Origin: Pelagibacteraceae bacterium
GTDB lineage: Bacteria > Pseudomonadota > Alphaproteobacteria > Pelagibacterales > Pelagibacteraceae
Direction of reading: 5' to 3'
NCBI GenBank assembly: GCA_008638125.1
Contig: VTPM01000004.1
Span: forward strand, 1-43,454
Length of the DNA stretch: 43,454 bases
Positions 1-10,725 of the stretch are shown piece after piece. The translations under genes were made by a program, and so were the position numbers. Within the stretch, counting starts at the first letter, position 1. Every line of letters begins with the position of its first letter. Under the pieces are notes generated by a model. The model saw only the letters and a program-made list of their open reading frames with translations. It made no database searches and was not told the DNA's origin.

Positions 1-2505
1 TGCATCATCCATTGTGATTTCTGATGGGTCTTTTTCTTCAGGTATTGTAGCATTTAATGATTTGTATTTTATATAAGGTCCGTATTGACCTTTCATTATT
101 TTTACAGGTTTTTTATCTTCCGGGTGTTCACCAAGATCTTTAATAACAGAAGACGACATTCGACCAGGTTTAGCCTCTGCAATTAGAGTTATTGCCCTAT
201 TTAGACCAATAGAAAATATTTCATCAACATTTTCTATTCGAGCTGACTTGTTTTCTGATTTCAAATATGGGCCAAATCTTCCAACGTTTAAGATAATATC
301 TTTACCTGTCTCAGGGTTTTGACCTAAAGTTCGTGGTAAAGAACATAAAAAATTTGCTTTATCTAAATTAACATCATCAATATTTAAGCCTTTAGGTATA
401 GATACATTCTTTACATTATTATCTAATATTTTTTTTCTTCCTTTTTTCTTTTTAATTTCTGTATTAGCTTCAATTTCTTTTTCATATTGCAGGTATGGTC
501 CAAACCTACCATTTTTTAAAAAAATATCTTTGCCAAATTGATTTTGTCCAATAAGTTTTGGCTCAGCTAAGTTTGATTGAGCAGCAGCTTTCGATTTTGA
601 TAATGGACGAGTAAATTTGCACTCGGGATAATTTGAACAACCGATAAATGCACCTCCTCTAAAACTATTTTTTAAACTAAGAATACCATCTGAACAAATT
701 TTGCATTTTCGATCAATATGATTATCTTTATCAATATCAAAAATTAATTCACCAAGACTTTCATTTAATAAATCTAAAACCTCTCTTGTTCTTTTTTCTT
801 TGACCGAAGTAACATTTGCATAAAAGTCCTTCCAGAAATTTTCAAGAACTTTATCCCATTTTACATTTCCACTAGTAATATCATCTAATTGATTTTCAAG
901 GTCTGCTGTAAAATTATAATCAACATATTTAGTAAATAATTTTTCAAGAAATGCTGATATTAATTTTCCTCTATCTGTCGGGTGAAATCTTTTATTTATT
1001 TGTTCCACATAATTTCTTGTAGATAAAACAGAAATAATGCTCGCATATGTTGATGGCCTTCCAATACCTAGCTCTTCCATTTTTTTTACTAGACTTGCTT
1101 CAGAATACCGAGGAGGCGGATCAGTGAAATGTTGTTCATCATTTAACTTTAAAATATTGACATTTTCACCAACTTTGCACTCGGGTAAAATATTTTTTAT
1201 GTCATCATCAGTATCTGGAACTTCATAAACTTTTAAAAATCCATCAAATTTAACTATTGAACCGTTCGCTCTAAAATTTATTTTTCCATCAGAGGATGAA
1301 ATAATTATGCTATTTCTATAAAATTCAGCTGGATTCATTTGAGATGATAAAGCTCTAGACCAGATTAACTCATAAAGTTTAAATTGATCAGCATTAACAT
1401 ATTTCTTAATGTCGTTTGGTTTTCTATTAATATTTGTTGGCCTAATAGCTTCATGAGCCTCTTGAGCATTTTTTGCCTTTTTACCCTCATAAGTATTAAT
1501 GGTTTCAGGAAGATATTCTTTGCCGTATTCACCTTTAATCAATTCTCTAAATTCACTAATAGCTTCTTGTGATATTTGTGTTCCATCTGTCCTCATGTAG
1601 GTAATAAGACCTGTTGTTTCTCCCTCTATATCAATACCTTGATAAAGCCTTTGGGCGATTTGCATTGTTCGAGAAGCACCAAAACCAAATTTTCCTGAAG
1701 CCGTTTGTTGTAATGTTGATGTAGTAAAAGGAGCTAATGGATTTCTTTTATGAACCTTTGAATTGATATCCTTAACTGTAAATTTACTTTTGTTAATAAT
1801 TTCTATTGCTTTATTGATCTCGGCTTTATTTTTAAAAGTAAATCTTTCAATTTTTTCTCCTTCAAAAAGACTTAATTTAGATAAAATATTTTTATTATCT
1901 AAATTTGTAAACTCTGAAGAGAGAGTCCAATATTCTTCTGGTTTAAATAATTCAATTTCATGTTCTCTTTCAGTAATTAATTTTAAAGCTACAGATTGGA
2001 CTCTACCAGCAGATTTAGATCCAGGAAGTTTCGTCCAAAGAATAGGAGAAATATTAAATCCAACAAGATAATCCAATGCTCTTCTAGCCAAATATGCTTC
2101 AACCAAAGGGATTTCAATTTGTCTTGGATTTTCTATTGCTTTTAGTATTGCATTTTTTGTTATTTCATTAAAAACAACTCTTTCTAAAATTTTATCTTTT
2201 AATTTTTTTTTTGAACTTAAATATTCTTTAACATGCCATGCAATAGCTTCACCTTCACGATCAGGATCGGTAGCTAATATAATCTTATCAGATACGTCTA
2301 CGGCATCGGTTATTTCTTTAAGATATTTTTTTGAAAAAGAGTCTATTTCCCATTGCATTTCAAAATTTTTTTCAGGATCAACAGATCCATTTTTTGATGG
2401 TAAATCTCTAATATGTCCATAACTAGCTAAAACTAAATAATCTTTCCCTAGATATTTATTTATTGTTTTAGCTTTCGCAGGGCTTTCAACTATAACTAAA
2501 TTCAT
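1..2505 (-). CDS. topA: DNA topoisomerase I, partial (C-terminus runs off left edge)
   Basis: Reverse-strand reading from ATG at 2505 gives MNLVIVESPAKAKTINKYLGKDYLVLASYGHIRDLP...ATDPDREGEAIAWHV, diagnostic of TopA; frame stays open to position 1, so it is absent from the ORF track. Confidence 0.96.
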   Translation of the reverse strand, partial: MNLVIVESPAKAKTINKYLGKDYLVLASYGHIRDLPSKNGSVDPEKNFEMQWEIDSFSKKYLKEITDAVDVSDKIILATDPDREGEAIAWHVKEYLSSKKKLKDKILERVVFNEITKNAILKAIENPRQIEIPLVEAYLARRALDYLVGFNISPILWTKLPGSKSAGRVQSVALKLITEREHEIELFKPEEYWTLSSEFTNLDNKNILSKLSLFEGEKIERFTFKNKAEINKAIEIINKSKFTVKDINSKVHKRNPLAPFTTSTLQQTASGKFGFGASRTMQIAQRLYQGIDIEGETTGLITYMRTDGTQISQEAISEFRELIKGEYGKEYLPETINTYEGKKAKNAQEAHEAIRPTNINRKPNDIKKYVNADQFKLYELIWSRALSSQMNPAEFYRNSIIISSSDGKINFRANGSIVKFDGFLKVYEVPDTDDDIKNILPECKVGENVNILKLNDEQHFTDPPPRYSEASLVKKMEELGIGRPSTYASIISVLSTRNYVEQINKRFHPTDRGKLISAFLEKLFTKYVDYNFTADLENQLDDITSGNVKWDKVLENFWKDFYANVTSVKEKRTREVLDLLNESLGELIFDIDKDNHIDRKCKICSDGILSLKNSFRGGAFIGCSNYPECKFTRPLSKSKAAAQSNLAEPKLIGQNQFGKDIFLKNGRFGPYLQYEKEIEANTEIKKKKGRKKILDNNVKNVSIPKGLNIDDVNLDKANFLCSLPRTLGQNPETGKDIILNVGRFGPYLKSENKSARIENVDEIFSIGLNRAITLIAEAKPGRMSSSVIKDLGEHPEDKKPVKIMKGQYGPYIKYKSLNATIPEEKDPSEITMDDA

Positions 2506-2577
2506 TAGAGTACTTACTTTCAGATCTAAATACATTTGTCAAATAGATCTAAATTCGAAATATAAAAAAGCTAATTA

Positions 2578-3156
2578 TTATTTGATTTTATTTTCAGTTT
2601 TATTTTTTAACCTTAAGATATTTTCTCTATGAGTAAAAATAACAATTATTAAAACAACAAAATAAAATAGTGATTGATTAAAATTATTTAACCAAAGAGA
2701 AAATAAAAATACCATTAGCGACGCAATAAGAGAGGATAGGGAAGAATATTTGAATATTATTAAGATAACTAGCCAAGTTGTGATAAAAATTATTGTGAGC
2801 TTGTAAGATAAAGCTATTAAAATTCCCAGATATACAGCTATACCTTTCCCACCCTTAAATTTAAGCCACACAGGAAAGATATGAGCCAAGAAACAAATTA
2901 ACGATGCAATCAATATATGTTCAGGAAAAAAATTGAGAGTGATTAATATGGTTACGTATCCTTTTAAACAGTCTAAAATTAAAGTTAGGAAACCTAGAGA
3001 CTTTTTTCCGGTTCTAAATGCATTAGTTGCTCCAATGTTTCCAGAACCTATGTTCCTTAAATCTTTGTTAAGAAATAATTTTGTTAAAATCAAACCATAG
3101 GGGACTGAACCTATTAAATAGGAATATAAAATTACGTAGCCAATCTCTATGTTCAC
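2578..3156 (-). CDS. plsY: Glycerol-3-phosphate acyltransferase PlsY
   Basis: SYLIGSVPYGLILTKLF, GSGNIGATNAFRTGKK, KFKGGKGIAVYLG motifs; multi-TM. Confidence 0.96.
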   Translation of the reverse strand: MNIEIGYVILYSYLIGSVPYGLILTKLFLNKDLRNIGSGNIGATNAFRTGKKSLGFLTLILDCLKGYVTILITLNFFPEHILIASLICFLAHIFPVWLKFKGGKGIAVYLGILIALSYKLTIIFITTWLVILIIFKYSSLSSLIASLMVFLFSLWLNNFNQSLFYFVVLIIVIFTHRENILRLKNKTENKIK

Positions 3157-3158
3157 AA

Positions 3159-4445
3159 TTATTTATAGACTAAATTTCCGTTCAAAAAAGTCATAATAAC
3201 TTTTCCTTGAAGTTTTCTGTCTTCAATCGCTGTATTTTTTGATTTGGATTTAAGATCATCTGCTTTAACAACCCATGGTTTATTTAGATCAAATATACAT
3301 ATATCTGCATCATTACCTATTTTTAAAGATCCTTTATTTATTTTCAAAATTTTAGCTGGATTAATAGTTAAGGTTTCGATTATTTTTTTTAATGGCAAAG
3401 ATTCATTATGATACATTTCTAATGCTAAAGATAAAAGTGTCTCGACACCTATAGATCCAGTAGCAGCTTGTGCAAAAGGAAGTCTTTTTGACTCTTCGTC
3501 TTCAGGCGTATGATCTGAAACGATTACATCTATCAACCCAGATTTTACACCATTAACTAATGCAATTCTATCATCTTCAGATCGTAGGGGAGGCGATAGT
3601 TTTAAAAAAGTTTTAAAATCTCCTATATCATTTTCATTTAAAGATAAGTTATTAATTGAAACTCCAACTGTAAATTTTTTTCCAATTTCTTTATTTTGTT
3701 TTATAACCTCAAGTGACTCTTTAGATGAAATTTGGTTTACATGATATCTGCAAGGAAATTCATTGAGTAGTGAAAGGTCTCTCTCTAGAATAATCTTTTC
3801 GGCTATATAAGATATTCCTTCTAACCCAAGTCTTGTAGAAACTTCACCTTCATTAATGCATCCATTTTTTGATAATTCCAAATCTTCTGCGTGTTGCATG
3901 ATTAACACGCCAAGATCAGCAGCATAATTCATAATTTTAGACATAGTTTCAGTATTTTGAACCGTTTTGATTACATCAGTAAATCCTATAATCCCTTTTG
4001 CAGACAACAAACCAAATTCAGTCATTTGATTTCCCGATAATTCTCTAGTTAGTGTTGCACAAGGATATAAGTTTACTGAGGATTTATCACGACCTCTTCT
4101 AATTATAAAATCAACCATAGACACATTATCAATCAAAGGTTTAGTGTTAGGCATTGTGACAATTGAAGTAACACCACCTGCTAGCGCAGCATTACTCAAG
4201 GTTCTGAAATTTTCTTTATATTCATAACCTGGCTCACCCACAAAAGCTTTCATATCAACTATTCCAGGTATTAAAATATTATCTTTAATATCAATAACTT
4301 CAGCATTAGATGATGCGTCAGATCTTTTAACATTTTTACCAATAGATTTAATTTTCCCTTTTTCATCAATTATCAAAGAACCTTTCTCATCTAAATTTTG
4401 AGAGGGATCGATAATGTGAGCATTAATTAAAATTTTTTCTGTCAT
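3159..4445 (-). CDS. pyrC: Dihydroorotase-like protein (probably non-catalytic PyrC'/PyrX type)
   Basis: Class I dihydroorotase architecture, adjacent to pyrB; the DxHxH metal motif reads DMKAF. Confidence 0.88.
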   Translation of the reverse strand: MTEKILINAHIIDPSQNLDEKGSLIIDEKGKIKSIGKNVKRSDASSNAEVIDIKDNILIPGIVDMKAFVGEPGYEYKENFRTLSNAALAGGVTSIVTMPNTKPLIDNVSMVDFIIRRGRDKSSVNLYPCATLTRELSGNQMTEFGLLSAKGIIGFTDVIKTVQNTETMSKIMNYAADLGVLIMQHAEDLELSKNGCINEGEVSTRLGLEGISYIAEKIILERDLSLLNEFPCRYHVNQISSKESLEVIKQNKEIGKKFTVGVSINNLSLNENDIGDFKTFLKLSPPLRSEDDRIALVNGVKSGLIDVIVSDHTPEDEESKRLPFAQAATGSIGVETLLSLALEMYHNESLPLKKIIETLTINPAKILKINKGSLKIGNDADICIFDLNKPWVVKADDLKSKSKNTAIEDRKLQGKVIMTFLNGNLVYK

Positions 4446-4446
4446 T

Positions 4447-5400
4447 TTATTTACAATAAATTTTTAAACAGGCCATACGAACCGCCACACCTAATTCGAC
4501 CTGTTCTTTTACAAGGCTTACGTTAATATCGTCTGCTAATTTGGTATCAATCTCCACACCTCTATTCATAGGACCCGGATGCATTATTAAAGCATCCTTA
4601 CTTGCAAATTTTAATTTTTCTGGAGTTAATCCATAAAATTCATAATACTCTCTTTTAGATGGAAGAAAAGTTCCTTGCATTCTTTCATTTTGCAGTCTCA
4701 ACATCATTACTATATCGCAATTATCTAAACCTTTTTTCATATCGGTAAAACTTTTTACACCTAGTTTCTCAATACCAATTGGCATTAAAGTTTTTGGTGC
4801 TATGACGTTTACTTCTGCTCCTAGCATAGTCATTAAATAAATATTAGATCGCGCCACTCTTGAATGAAGTATGTCTCCGCAAATCGCAATTTTTAAACCT
4901 TCAATTTTTCCTTTTCTATTAATTATTGTTAAAGCATCTAATAAAGCTTGAGTTGGATGTTCTCTTCTGCCATCACCAGCATTAATCACTGTACAATTAA
5001 CTTTTTGAGATAATAGATTGGGAGCACCAGAGTCCTGATGTCTTATGACAATTATATCTGGGTGCATTGCATTTAATGTCATCGCGGTATCCATTAAAGT
5101 TTCACCTTTTTTTAATGCTGAGTTTGCGACGTTCATAGTCATAACGTCTGCACCAAGTCTTTTTCCTGCTAAGTCAAAAGAACTTTGAGTTCTTGTTGAT
5201 GGTTCAAAAAAAAGATTAATTTGAGTTTTTCCTCTCAAAATATCCAATTTTTTTGAATTACTACGATTTAATTTTATAAATTCTTTAGCTTCCTCTAAAA
5301 TATGTTTGGCTTCAAGAATAGATAGATTTTGTATACCTAAAAGATGTTTTGGTTGATTTTTAATAGCTGACGTATTTTTTATTACTGCCATTAAAATCAA
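4447..5400 (-). CDS. pyrB: Aspartate carbamoyltransferase catalytic subunit
   Basis: [61 protein letters not shown]. Confidence 0.97.
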   Translation of the reverse strand: MILMAVIKNTSAIKNQPKHLLGIQNLSILEAKHILEEAKEFIKLNRSNSKKLDILRGKTQINLFFEPSTRTQSSFDLAGKRLGADVMTMNVANSALKKGETLMDTAMTLNAMHPDIIVIRHQDSGAPNLLSQKVNCTVINAGDGRREHPTQALLDALTIINRKGKIEGLKIAICGDILHSRVARSNIYLMTMLGAEVNVIAPKTLMPIGIEKLGVKSFTDMKKGLDNCDIVMMLRLQNERMQGTFLPSKREYYEFYGLTPEKLKFASKDALIMHPGPMNRGVEIDTKLADDINVSLVKEQVELGVAVRMACLKIYCK

Positions 5401-5426
5401 CTCTATAGGCCTTTTGTATTATGATA

Positions 5427-5891
5427 TCAAGTATTTTCTCTCTTAATATAATCCAGTGCACCTTGTAAAATAAAAGCAGCTGAATTTTCATCTAATTTAC
5501 TTATTTTTTTTGAAGAATTTATATCTAATTCAGACGATATATTGAAAGCACCACGACTTGAAAGTCTCTCATCCCACATAGTGATAGGAATAGTAATATT
5601 TTTTGATAAATTTATAGCCAAGTCTTTTGCAGATTGTGAAGATTCGCTTGGTGACCCATCTAAATTTATTGGATTGCCGATTATTATTCCTTTTATATCA
5701 TTTTCAAGAATGATCTTATTTAAATTATTTAACAAATCTGAAAATTTGTTTTTAATAATAGTCGTGTAAGGTGTAGCAATTATTTTATTTTCATCAGATA
5801 TAGCAACCCCAATTCTTTTTTTACCCGGATCAATACCTAATAATCTAGATTTTTTACCGATTTTTTTTTCAAACTCTTCAATATCTAACAT
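5427..5891 (-). CDS. ruvX: Putative pre-16S rRNA nuclease RuvX/YqgF
   Basis: LLGIDPGKKRIGVAISD, IIIGNPINLDGSPS, MWDERLSSRGA. Confidence 0.94.
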   Translation of the reverse strand: MLDIEEFEKKIGKKSRLLGIDPGKKRIGVAISDENKIIATPYTTIIKNKFSDLLNNLNKIILENDIKGIIIGNPINLDGSPSESSQSAKDLAINLSKNITIPITMWDERLSSRGAFNISSELDINSSKKISKLDENSAAFILQGALDYIKRENT

Positions 5892-5943
5892 GATTATGTT
5901 ATATTTTATGATAATAATCCCCTAAAAGAACAATAGAACACAA

Positions 5944-6231
5944 ATGTCTATAGATAAAGATAAAATTATTCATACTAGTAAGTTAGCAAGAATTTCTCTT
6001 GAGGAAAAAAAAGTTGATAGTTTATCAAAGGATTTATCAAATATTTTTAATTTTATAGAAAAACTTAATAAAATAAAAACTGATGATGTTAAACCCTTAA
6101 CATCTATATTAGATCATAGCTTAAGGGCTAGAGACGATCAAGTAACAGATGGCTCAATTAGAGAAAAAGTTTTAGGTAATGCTCCAAATAAAAATGAAGA
6201 ATTCTTTATAGTTCCAAAAGTAATAGAATAA
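5944..6231 (+). CDS. gatC: Asp-tRNA(Asn)/Glu-tRNA(Gln) amidotransferase subunit C
   Basis: KLARISLEEKKVDSLSKDLSNIFNFIEKLN; directly upstream of gatA. Confidence 0.95.
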   Translation: MSIDKDKIIHTSKLARISLEEKKVDSLSKDLSNIFNFIEKLNKIKTDDVKPLTSILDHSLRARDDQVTDGSIREKVLGNAPNKNEEFFIVPKVIE

Positions 6232-7692
6232 ATGTCAGAATTAACTAACAAAAGCTTAACTGAATTAGTCAGTTTAATTAAAACAAAAGAACTAAAATCT
6301 GAGGATATTACTAAAGATTTTATTGATAATTGTAACAAGGGAGAAAAGCTAAATGCTTTTGTCACAAATGCTTTTGATCATGCTTTAGACAAAGCAAAAA
6401 ATTTTGATAAAAATCCAAATTTAGATTGTCTTTTGCCAGGAATACCTCTAGCTGTTAAAGATCTTTTTTGTACAGAGGGTGTGAGAACCACAGCTGGAAG
6501 CAAAATGCTTGAAAACTTTATTCCAAATTATGAGTCAACAGTAACAAATAATTTATGGTCCGAAGGTGCTTTTTTGTTAGGCAAACTCAATTGTGATGAA
6601 TTTGCAATGGGTTCTTCTAATGAAACGAGTTATTTTGGAAATGTAATTAATCCATTAAAAGATAATGTAGTTCCTGGTGGCTCCTCTGGTGGCTCTGCAG
6701 CTGCAGTATGTGCAAATCTAACGCCTGCAACAATTGGGACTGACACAGGTGGATCTATAAGACAACCTGCCTCTTTCACAGGAACTGTAGGATTAAAACC
6801 AACATATGGATTATGTTCTAGATGGGGTATTGTTGCTTTTGCTTCTTCATTGGATCAGGCAGGACCAATGACAAAGAATGTTTCAGATTGTGCTTTAATG
6901 TTAGAAGCTATGGTTGGATTTGATCCTAAAGACTCGACTTCCATTAATAAAAAAAAAGAAAATTACTCAAAAAACTTATCAAAAGATATTAAAGGTTTAA
7001 AAATAGGCATACCTAAAGAATACAGAGTTGATGGAATGCCATCTCAAATTGAAGAATTATGGGATAAAGGAAAAAAAATTCTAAAAGAGGAGGGAGCAGA
7101 GATTATAGACATTTCTTTACCTCATACAGAGTACGCTTTACCAACATATTATATAGTGGCACCTGCAGAAGCATCTTCTAACTTAGCTAGGTACGATGGG
7201 GTAAAATATGGATTTAGATCTTCCAAAGGAGCAAACCTGATAGAGATGTACGAAAATACTAGATCTGAAGGTTTTGGAGATGAAGTTAAAAGAAGAATTT
7301 TAATTGGTACTTATGTTTTATCTTCTGGATATTACGATGCTTATTACCTTAAAGCTCAGAAAGTTAGGCAATTAATAAAAAGAGATTTTGATCAATCTTT
7401 CAAAAATGTAGATGCAATTTTAACCCCATCAACACCAAGCTCTGCCTTTCAAATTGGTGAAAAAAAAGATGACCCTATTTCAATGTATTTGAACGATGTT
7501 TTTACAGTGCCAGTAAATCTTGCGGGTGTTCCTGCGATTTCAATTCCAGCAGGATTAGATAAAAATAAGTTACCACTTGGTTTACAATTAATTGGTAAAC
7601 CTTTAGCAGAACAGACTCTGCTTAATATTGCTTACTCTATGGAAGATAAAATTAATTTTAAATTAGATTTAAATAAATGGTGGGAGAATTAG
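6232..7692 (+). CDS. gatA: Asp-tRNA(Asn)/Glu-tRNA(Gln) amidotransferase subunit A
   Basis: Amidase signature [46 protein letters not shown]. Confidence 0.98.
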   Translation: MSELTNKSLTELVSLIKTKELKSEDITKDFIDNCNKGEKLNAFVTNAFDHALDKAKNFDKNPNLDCLLPGIPLAVKDLFCTEGVRTTAGSKMLENFIPNYESTVTNNLWSEGAFLLGKLNCDEFAMGSSNETSYFGNVINPLKDNVVPGGSSGGSAAAVCANLTPATIGTDTGGSIRQPASFTGTVGLKPTYGLCSRWGIVAFASSLDQAGPMTKNVSDCALMLEAMVGFDPKDSTSINKKKENYSKNLSKDIKGLKIGIPKEYRVDGMPSQIEELWDKGKKILKEEGAEIIDISLPHTEYALPTYYIVAPAEASSNLARYDGVKYGFRSSKGANLIEMYENTRSEGFGDEVKRRILIGTYVLSSGYYDAYYLKAQKVRQLIKRDFDQSFKNVDAILTPSTPSSAFQIGEKKDDPISMYLNDVFTVPVNLAGVPAISIPAGLDKNKLPLGLQLIGKPLAEQTLLNIAYSMEDKINFKLDLNKWWEN

Positions 7693-9155
7693 TGGATAAA
7701 GATAATTCAAAATATTTAATTAAAGGTAAACAGTCTAATTGGGAAGTAGTTATTGGGTTAGAAGTTCACGCACAAGTTTCATCTAATTCTAAATTATTTT
7801 CAGGTTCCGCAACTAAATTTGGAGCTGAGCCAAATACACAAGTAAGTTTAGTAGATTCAGCTTTTCCAGGTATGCTACCTGTTATTAACCAATATTGTAT
7901 AGAACAAGCGGTTAAAACTGGTCTTGGATTTAATGCAAAAATTAATTCGTATTCAGTATTTGATAGAAAAAATTATTTTTATGCAGATCTACCCCAAGGA
8001 TATCAAATTTCACAATACAAAAATCCTATAGTGGGTGAAGGTGAAATTATCTTAGACTTACCTTCTGGTACTAAAAAAATTGGAATAGAAAGATTACATT
8101 TAGAACAAGATGCTGGAAAAAGTATTCATGATATTGATCCGAGCAACACTTTTGTCGATCTGAATAGATCAGGAATAGCCTTAATGGAAATTGTTAGTAA
8201 ACCAGATTTAAGATCACCTGATGAAGTTAATGCTTACATTAAAAAACTAAGATCAATTATGCGGTATCTAGGAACTTGCGATGGTAATATGCAAGAAGGT
8301 TCATTAAGGGCAGACGTTAATGTTTCTGTAAGAAAAGAAGGTGATACTACTTTAGGAACAAGGTGTGAGATTAAAAATGTAAATTCTATCAAATTTATGC
8401 AAATGGCTATTGATTATGAAGCTAAGCGACAAGTTGAATTATTGGAAAGTGGCAAGTCAATTGACCAAGAGACAAGACTATTTGATACAAAAAAAAATGA
8501 AACAAGATCAATGAGATCGAAGGAAGATGCTCATGATTATAGGTATTTTCCTGATCCAGATTTGTTACCGTTAAAATTATCCGAAGATTTTATTAATAAA
8601 ATAAAAAAAAACATACCTGAACTTCCTGATGAAAAGAAAAAAAGATTTATTGAAAAATTTAATTTAACTCCATACGAAGCAACTATTTTAGTTTCTGACA
8701 TAGAAACTTCAAAATATTTTGAAGAAGTTGTAAAAGACTCAGACGTAAAATTAGCTGCTAATTGGATTATCGGTGAATTATTTGCTTTGCTTAACGAAAA
8801 AAACTTAGAGATTACTCAAAGCCCTATAAGTGCAAGGAATTTATCTAAATTAATAAATTTAATTAAAGACGGAACAATATCAGGTAAAATAGCAAAAACA
8901 CTTTTTGAGTTAATGCTTGATGGAGACAAAGATCCGGAAATTCTCGTTGAAGAAAAAGGGTTACAGCAAAAAAGCGATCCTAAAGAATTAGAAAATTTGA
9001 TTGATGGTGTAATTAAGGATAACCCTGATAAAGTTGCAGAATATAAATCAGGGAAAGTTAAATTATTTGGATTTTTTGTTGGTCAGGTAATGAAAGTTTC
9101 AAATGGGACTGCCAACCCACAATTGGTTAATGAGATTTTGAAGAAAAAACTATAG
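7677..9155 (+). CDS. gatB: Asp-tRNA(Asn)/Glu-tRNA(Gln) amidotransferase subunit B
   Basis: [57 protein letters not shown]; may instead start at GTG 7692. Confidence 0.98.
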   Translation: MVGELVDKDNSKYLIKGKQSNWEVVIGLEVHAQVSSNSKLFSGSATKFGAEPNTQVSLVDSAFPGMLPVINQYCIEQAVKTGLGFNAKINSYSVFDRKNYFYADLPQGYQISQYKNPIVGEGEIILDLPSGTKKIGIERLHLEQDAGKSIHDIDPSNTFVDLNRSGIALMEIVSKPDLRSPDEVNAYIKKLRSIMRYLGTCDGNMQEGSLRADVNVSVRKEGDTTLGTRCEIKNVNSIKFMQMAIDYEAKRQVELLESGKSIDQETRLFDTKKNETRSMRSKEDAHDYRYFPDPDLLPLKLSEDFINKIKKNIPELPDEKKKRFIEKFNLTPYEATILVSDIETSKYFEEVVKDSDVKLAANWIIGELFALLNEKNLEITQSPISARNLSKLINLIKDGTISGKIAKTLFELMLDGDKDPEILVEEKGLQQKSDPKELENLIDGVIKDNPDKVAEYKSGKVKLFGFFVGQVMKVSNGTANPQLVNEILKKKL

Positions 9156-9808
9156 TGATGGGTATTGATCTAAAAATAACTGATCAAATACAGGATTATA
9201 TAAACACTCAAGGATTAAAACTTCATCCAGTTCAGTCAGAAATAATAGAATATAATAAAAAACTAGGTAACGACACTAGAATGCAAATTTCTATCAACCA
9301 AGCTAATTTTTTATATTTGTTAATAAAAGTTTCTGGAATTGTTAAAATTTTAGAAATCGGAACATTTACTGGTTTTAGCTCTCTTTCCATGGCATTAGCT
9401 TTACCAGAGGATGGTTTGATTATAACCCTGGACAAGAATAAACAAACAAACGAAATAGCCAAAAATTTTTTTCTAAAAGCTAAACAAGATAAAAAAATTA
9501 AAACGATAGTTAAGCCAGCCGAAGAGTCTCTTGAAGAATTAAAAAATCAGTTATTTGATCTAATATTCATTGATGCAGACAAGCTTAACTATAAGAAATA
9601 TTATGACAAATCTTTAGAATTATTAAAGAAAAGTGGCTTGATCGTAATCGACAATGTTTTATGGCATGGCGAAATAGTAGATGAAAAAATTAATGATAAG
9701 TTCACAATTTCATTAAGAGAATTCAATCAATATATCGCAAGTGACAAAAGAGTAGAAAAAGTCATCATACCGTTAGGTGATGGAATGACTATATGTAGAA
9801 AATTATAA
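9155..9808 (+). CDS. Class I SAM-dependent O-methyltransferase (caffeoyl-CoA OMT-like)
   Basis: VKILEIGTFTGFSSLSMALALPEDG, FDLIFIDADKLNYKKYYDKSLELLKKSGLIVIDNVLWHG. Confidence 0.92.
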   Translation: MMGIDLKITDQIQDYINTQGLKLHPVQSEIIEYNKKLGNDTRMQISINQANFLYLLIKVSGIVKILEIGTFTGFSSLSMALALPEDGLIITLDKNKQTNEIAKNFFLKAKQDKKIKTIVKPAEESLEELKNQLFDLIFIDADKLNYKKYYDKSLELLKKSGLIVIDNVLWHGEIVDEKINDKFTISLREFNQYIASDKRVEKVIIPLGDGMTICRKL

Positions 9809-10716
9809 TGTTTGACGTTTTTGGTTTTTACAAATTTATTAAAATATCTTCTTTAGAAAAGAAAAAAATTATTTTACAAAAATTTTTAATTCAAAAAAAA
9901 GTTAGAGGAACAATAATACTTTCACCAGAAGGTATTAATGGAACTATAGCCGGAAATAAGAAAAATATTAATTCTGTAATTCATAAACTAAAAAAAAACT
10001 TAAACTTTAATGAATTTAATAGCCACAACTTATCAAAAAGTAGTTTTCAACCTTTTCATAGACCAAAAGTTAAAGTTAAAAAAGAAGTTGTACCAATGAA
10101 CTTTCCTCTTACAGATAAAAAAAGAGCAAATTCTAATCATGTAGAACCATCCAAATGGAATGATCTAATTAAGAATAAAAATACTTTAGTATTAGATTCT
10201 AGAAAGCCATTTGAATATAAAGTTGGTACTTTCAAAAGATCCATAAATCCTGATGTTGATAATTTTAGAGAATTTCCAAAATTTTTAACTAAATTAAAAA
10301 AAGATAAACCCATTGCAATGTTTTGTACTGGTGGAATTAGATGTGAAAAAGCATCAGTTTTTCTTGAACAAAAAGGTTTTAAAAATGTTTATCAATTAAA
10401 AGGTGGAATTTTAAATTATCTAAAAAAAATAAAAAAAGAAAAAAGTTTATGGAAAGGTGAGTGTTTTGTATTTGACAACAGAATAAGCGTTCAACACGGA
10501 CTAAAAGTTGGTAATTTTTCAATGTGTAGTGGATGCCGTACTCCAATTTCATTAAAAGATAAAAAATCAAAAAAATTTGAGGAGGGTGTTTCTTGTCCTA
10601 ATTGCTATGATAAATTGACTAATATACAAAAAGAAAGATTTAGGATGCGTCAAAAACAAATACTTCTTGCTAAGCAGTCTGGAAAAAAGCATATATTCCA
10701 AAAAGAATTTAAATAA
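9808..10716 (+). CDS. trhO: tRNA uridine hydroxylase / rhodanese-related sulfurtransferase (TrhO/YceA family)
   Basis: SPEGINGTIAG, rhodanese loop MFCTGGIRCEKAS, C-terminal CSGC...CPNC. Confidence 0.93.
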   Translation: MFDVFGFYKFIKISSLEKKKIILQKFLIQKKVRGTIILSPEGINGTIAGNKKNINSVIHKLKKNLNFNEFNSHNLSKSSFQPFHRPKVKVKKEVVPMNFPLTDKKRANSNHVEPSKWNDLIKNKNTLVLDSRKPFEYKVGTFKRSINPDVDNFREFPKFLTKLKKDKPIAMFCTGGIRCEKASVFLEQKGFKNVYQLKGGILNYLKKIKKEKSLWKGECFVFDNRISVQHGLKVGNFSMCSGCRTPISLKDKKSKKFEEGVSCPNCYDKLTNIQKERFRMRQKQILLAKQSGKKHIFQKEFK

Positions 10717-10725
10717 GGAAAATAT

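Noticed and set aside
1037-2071. Three + strand ORFs of 62-102 aa (1037-1228, 1384-1572, 1763-2071)
   Set aside because: They lie antisense inside topA, whose reverse-strand frame is open and clearly homologous; no recognizable protein features.
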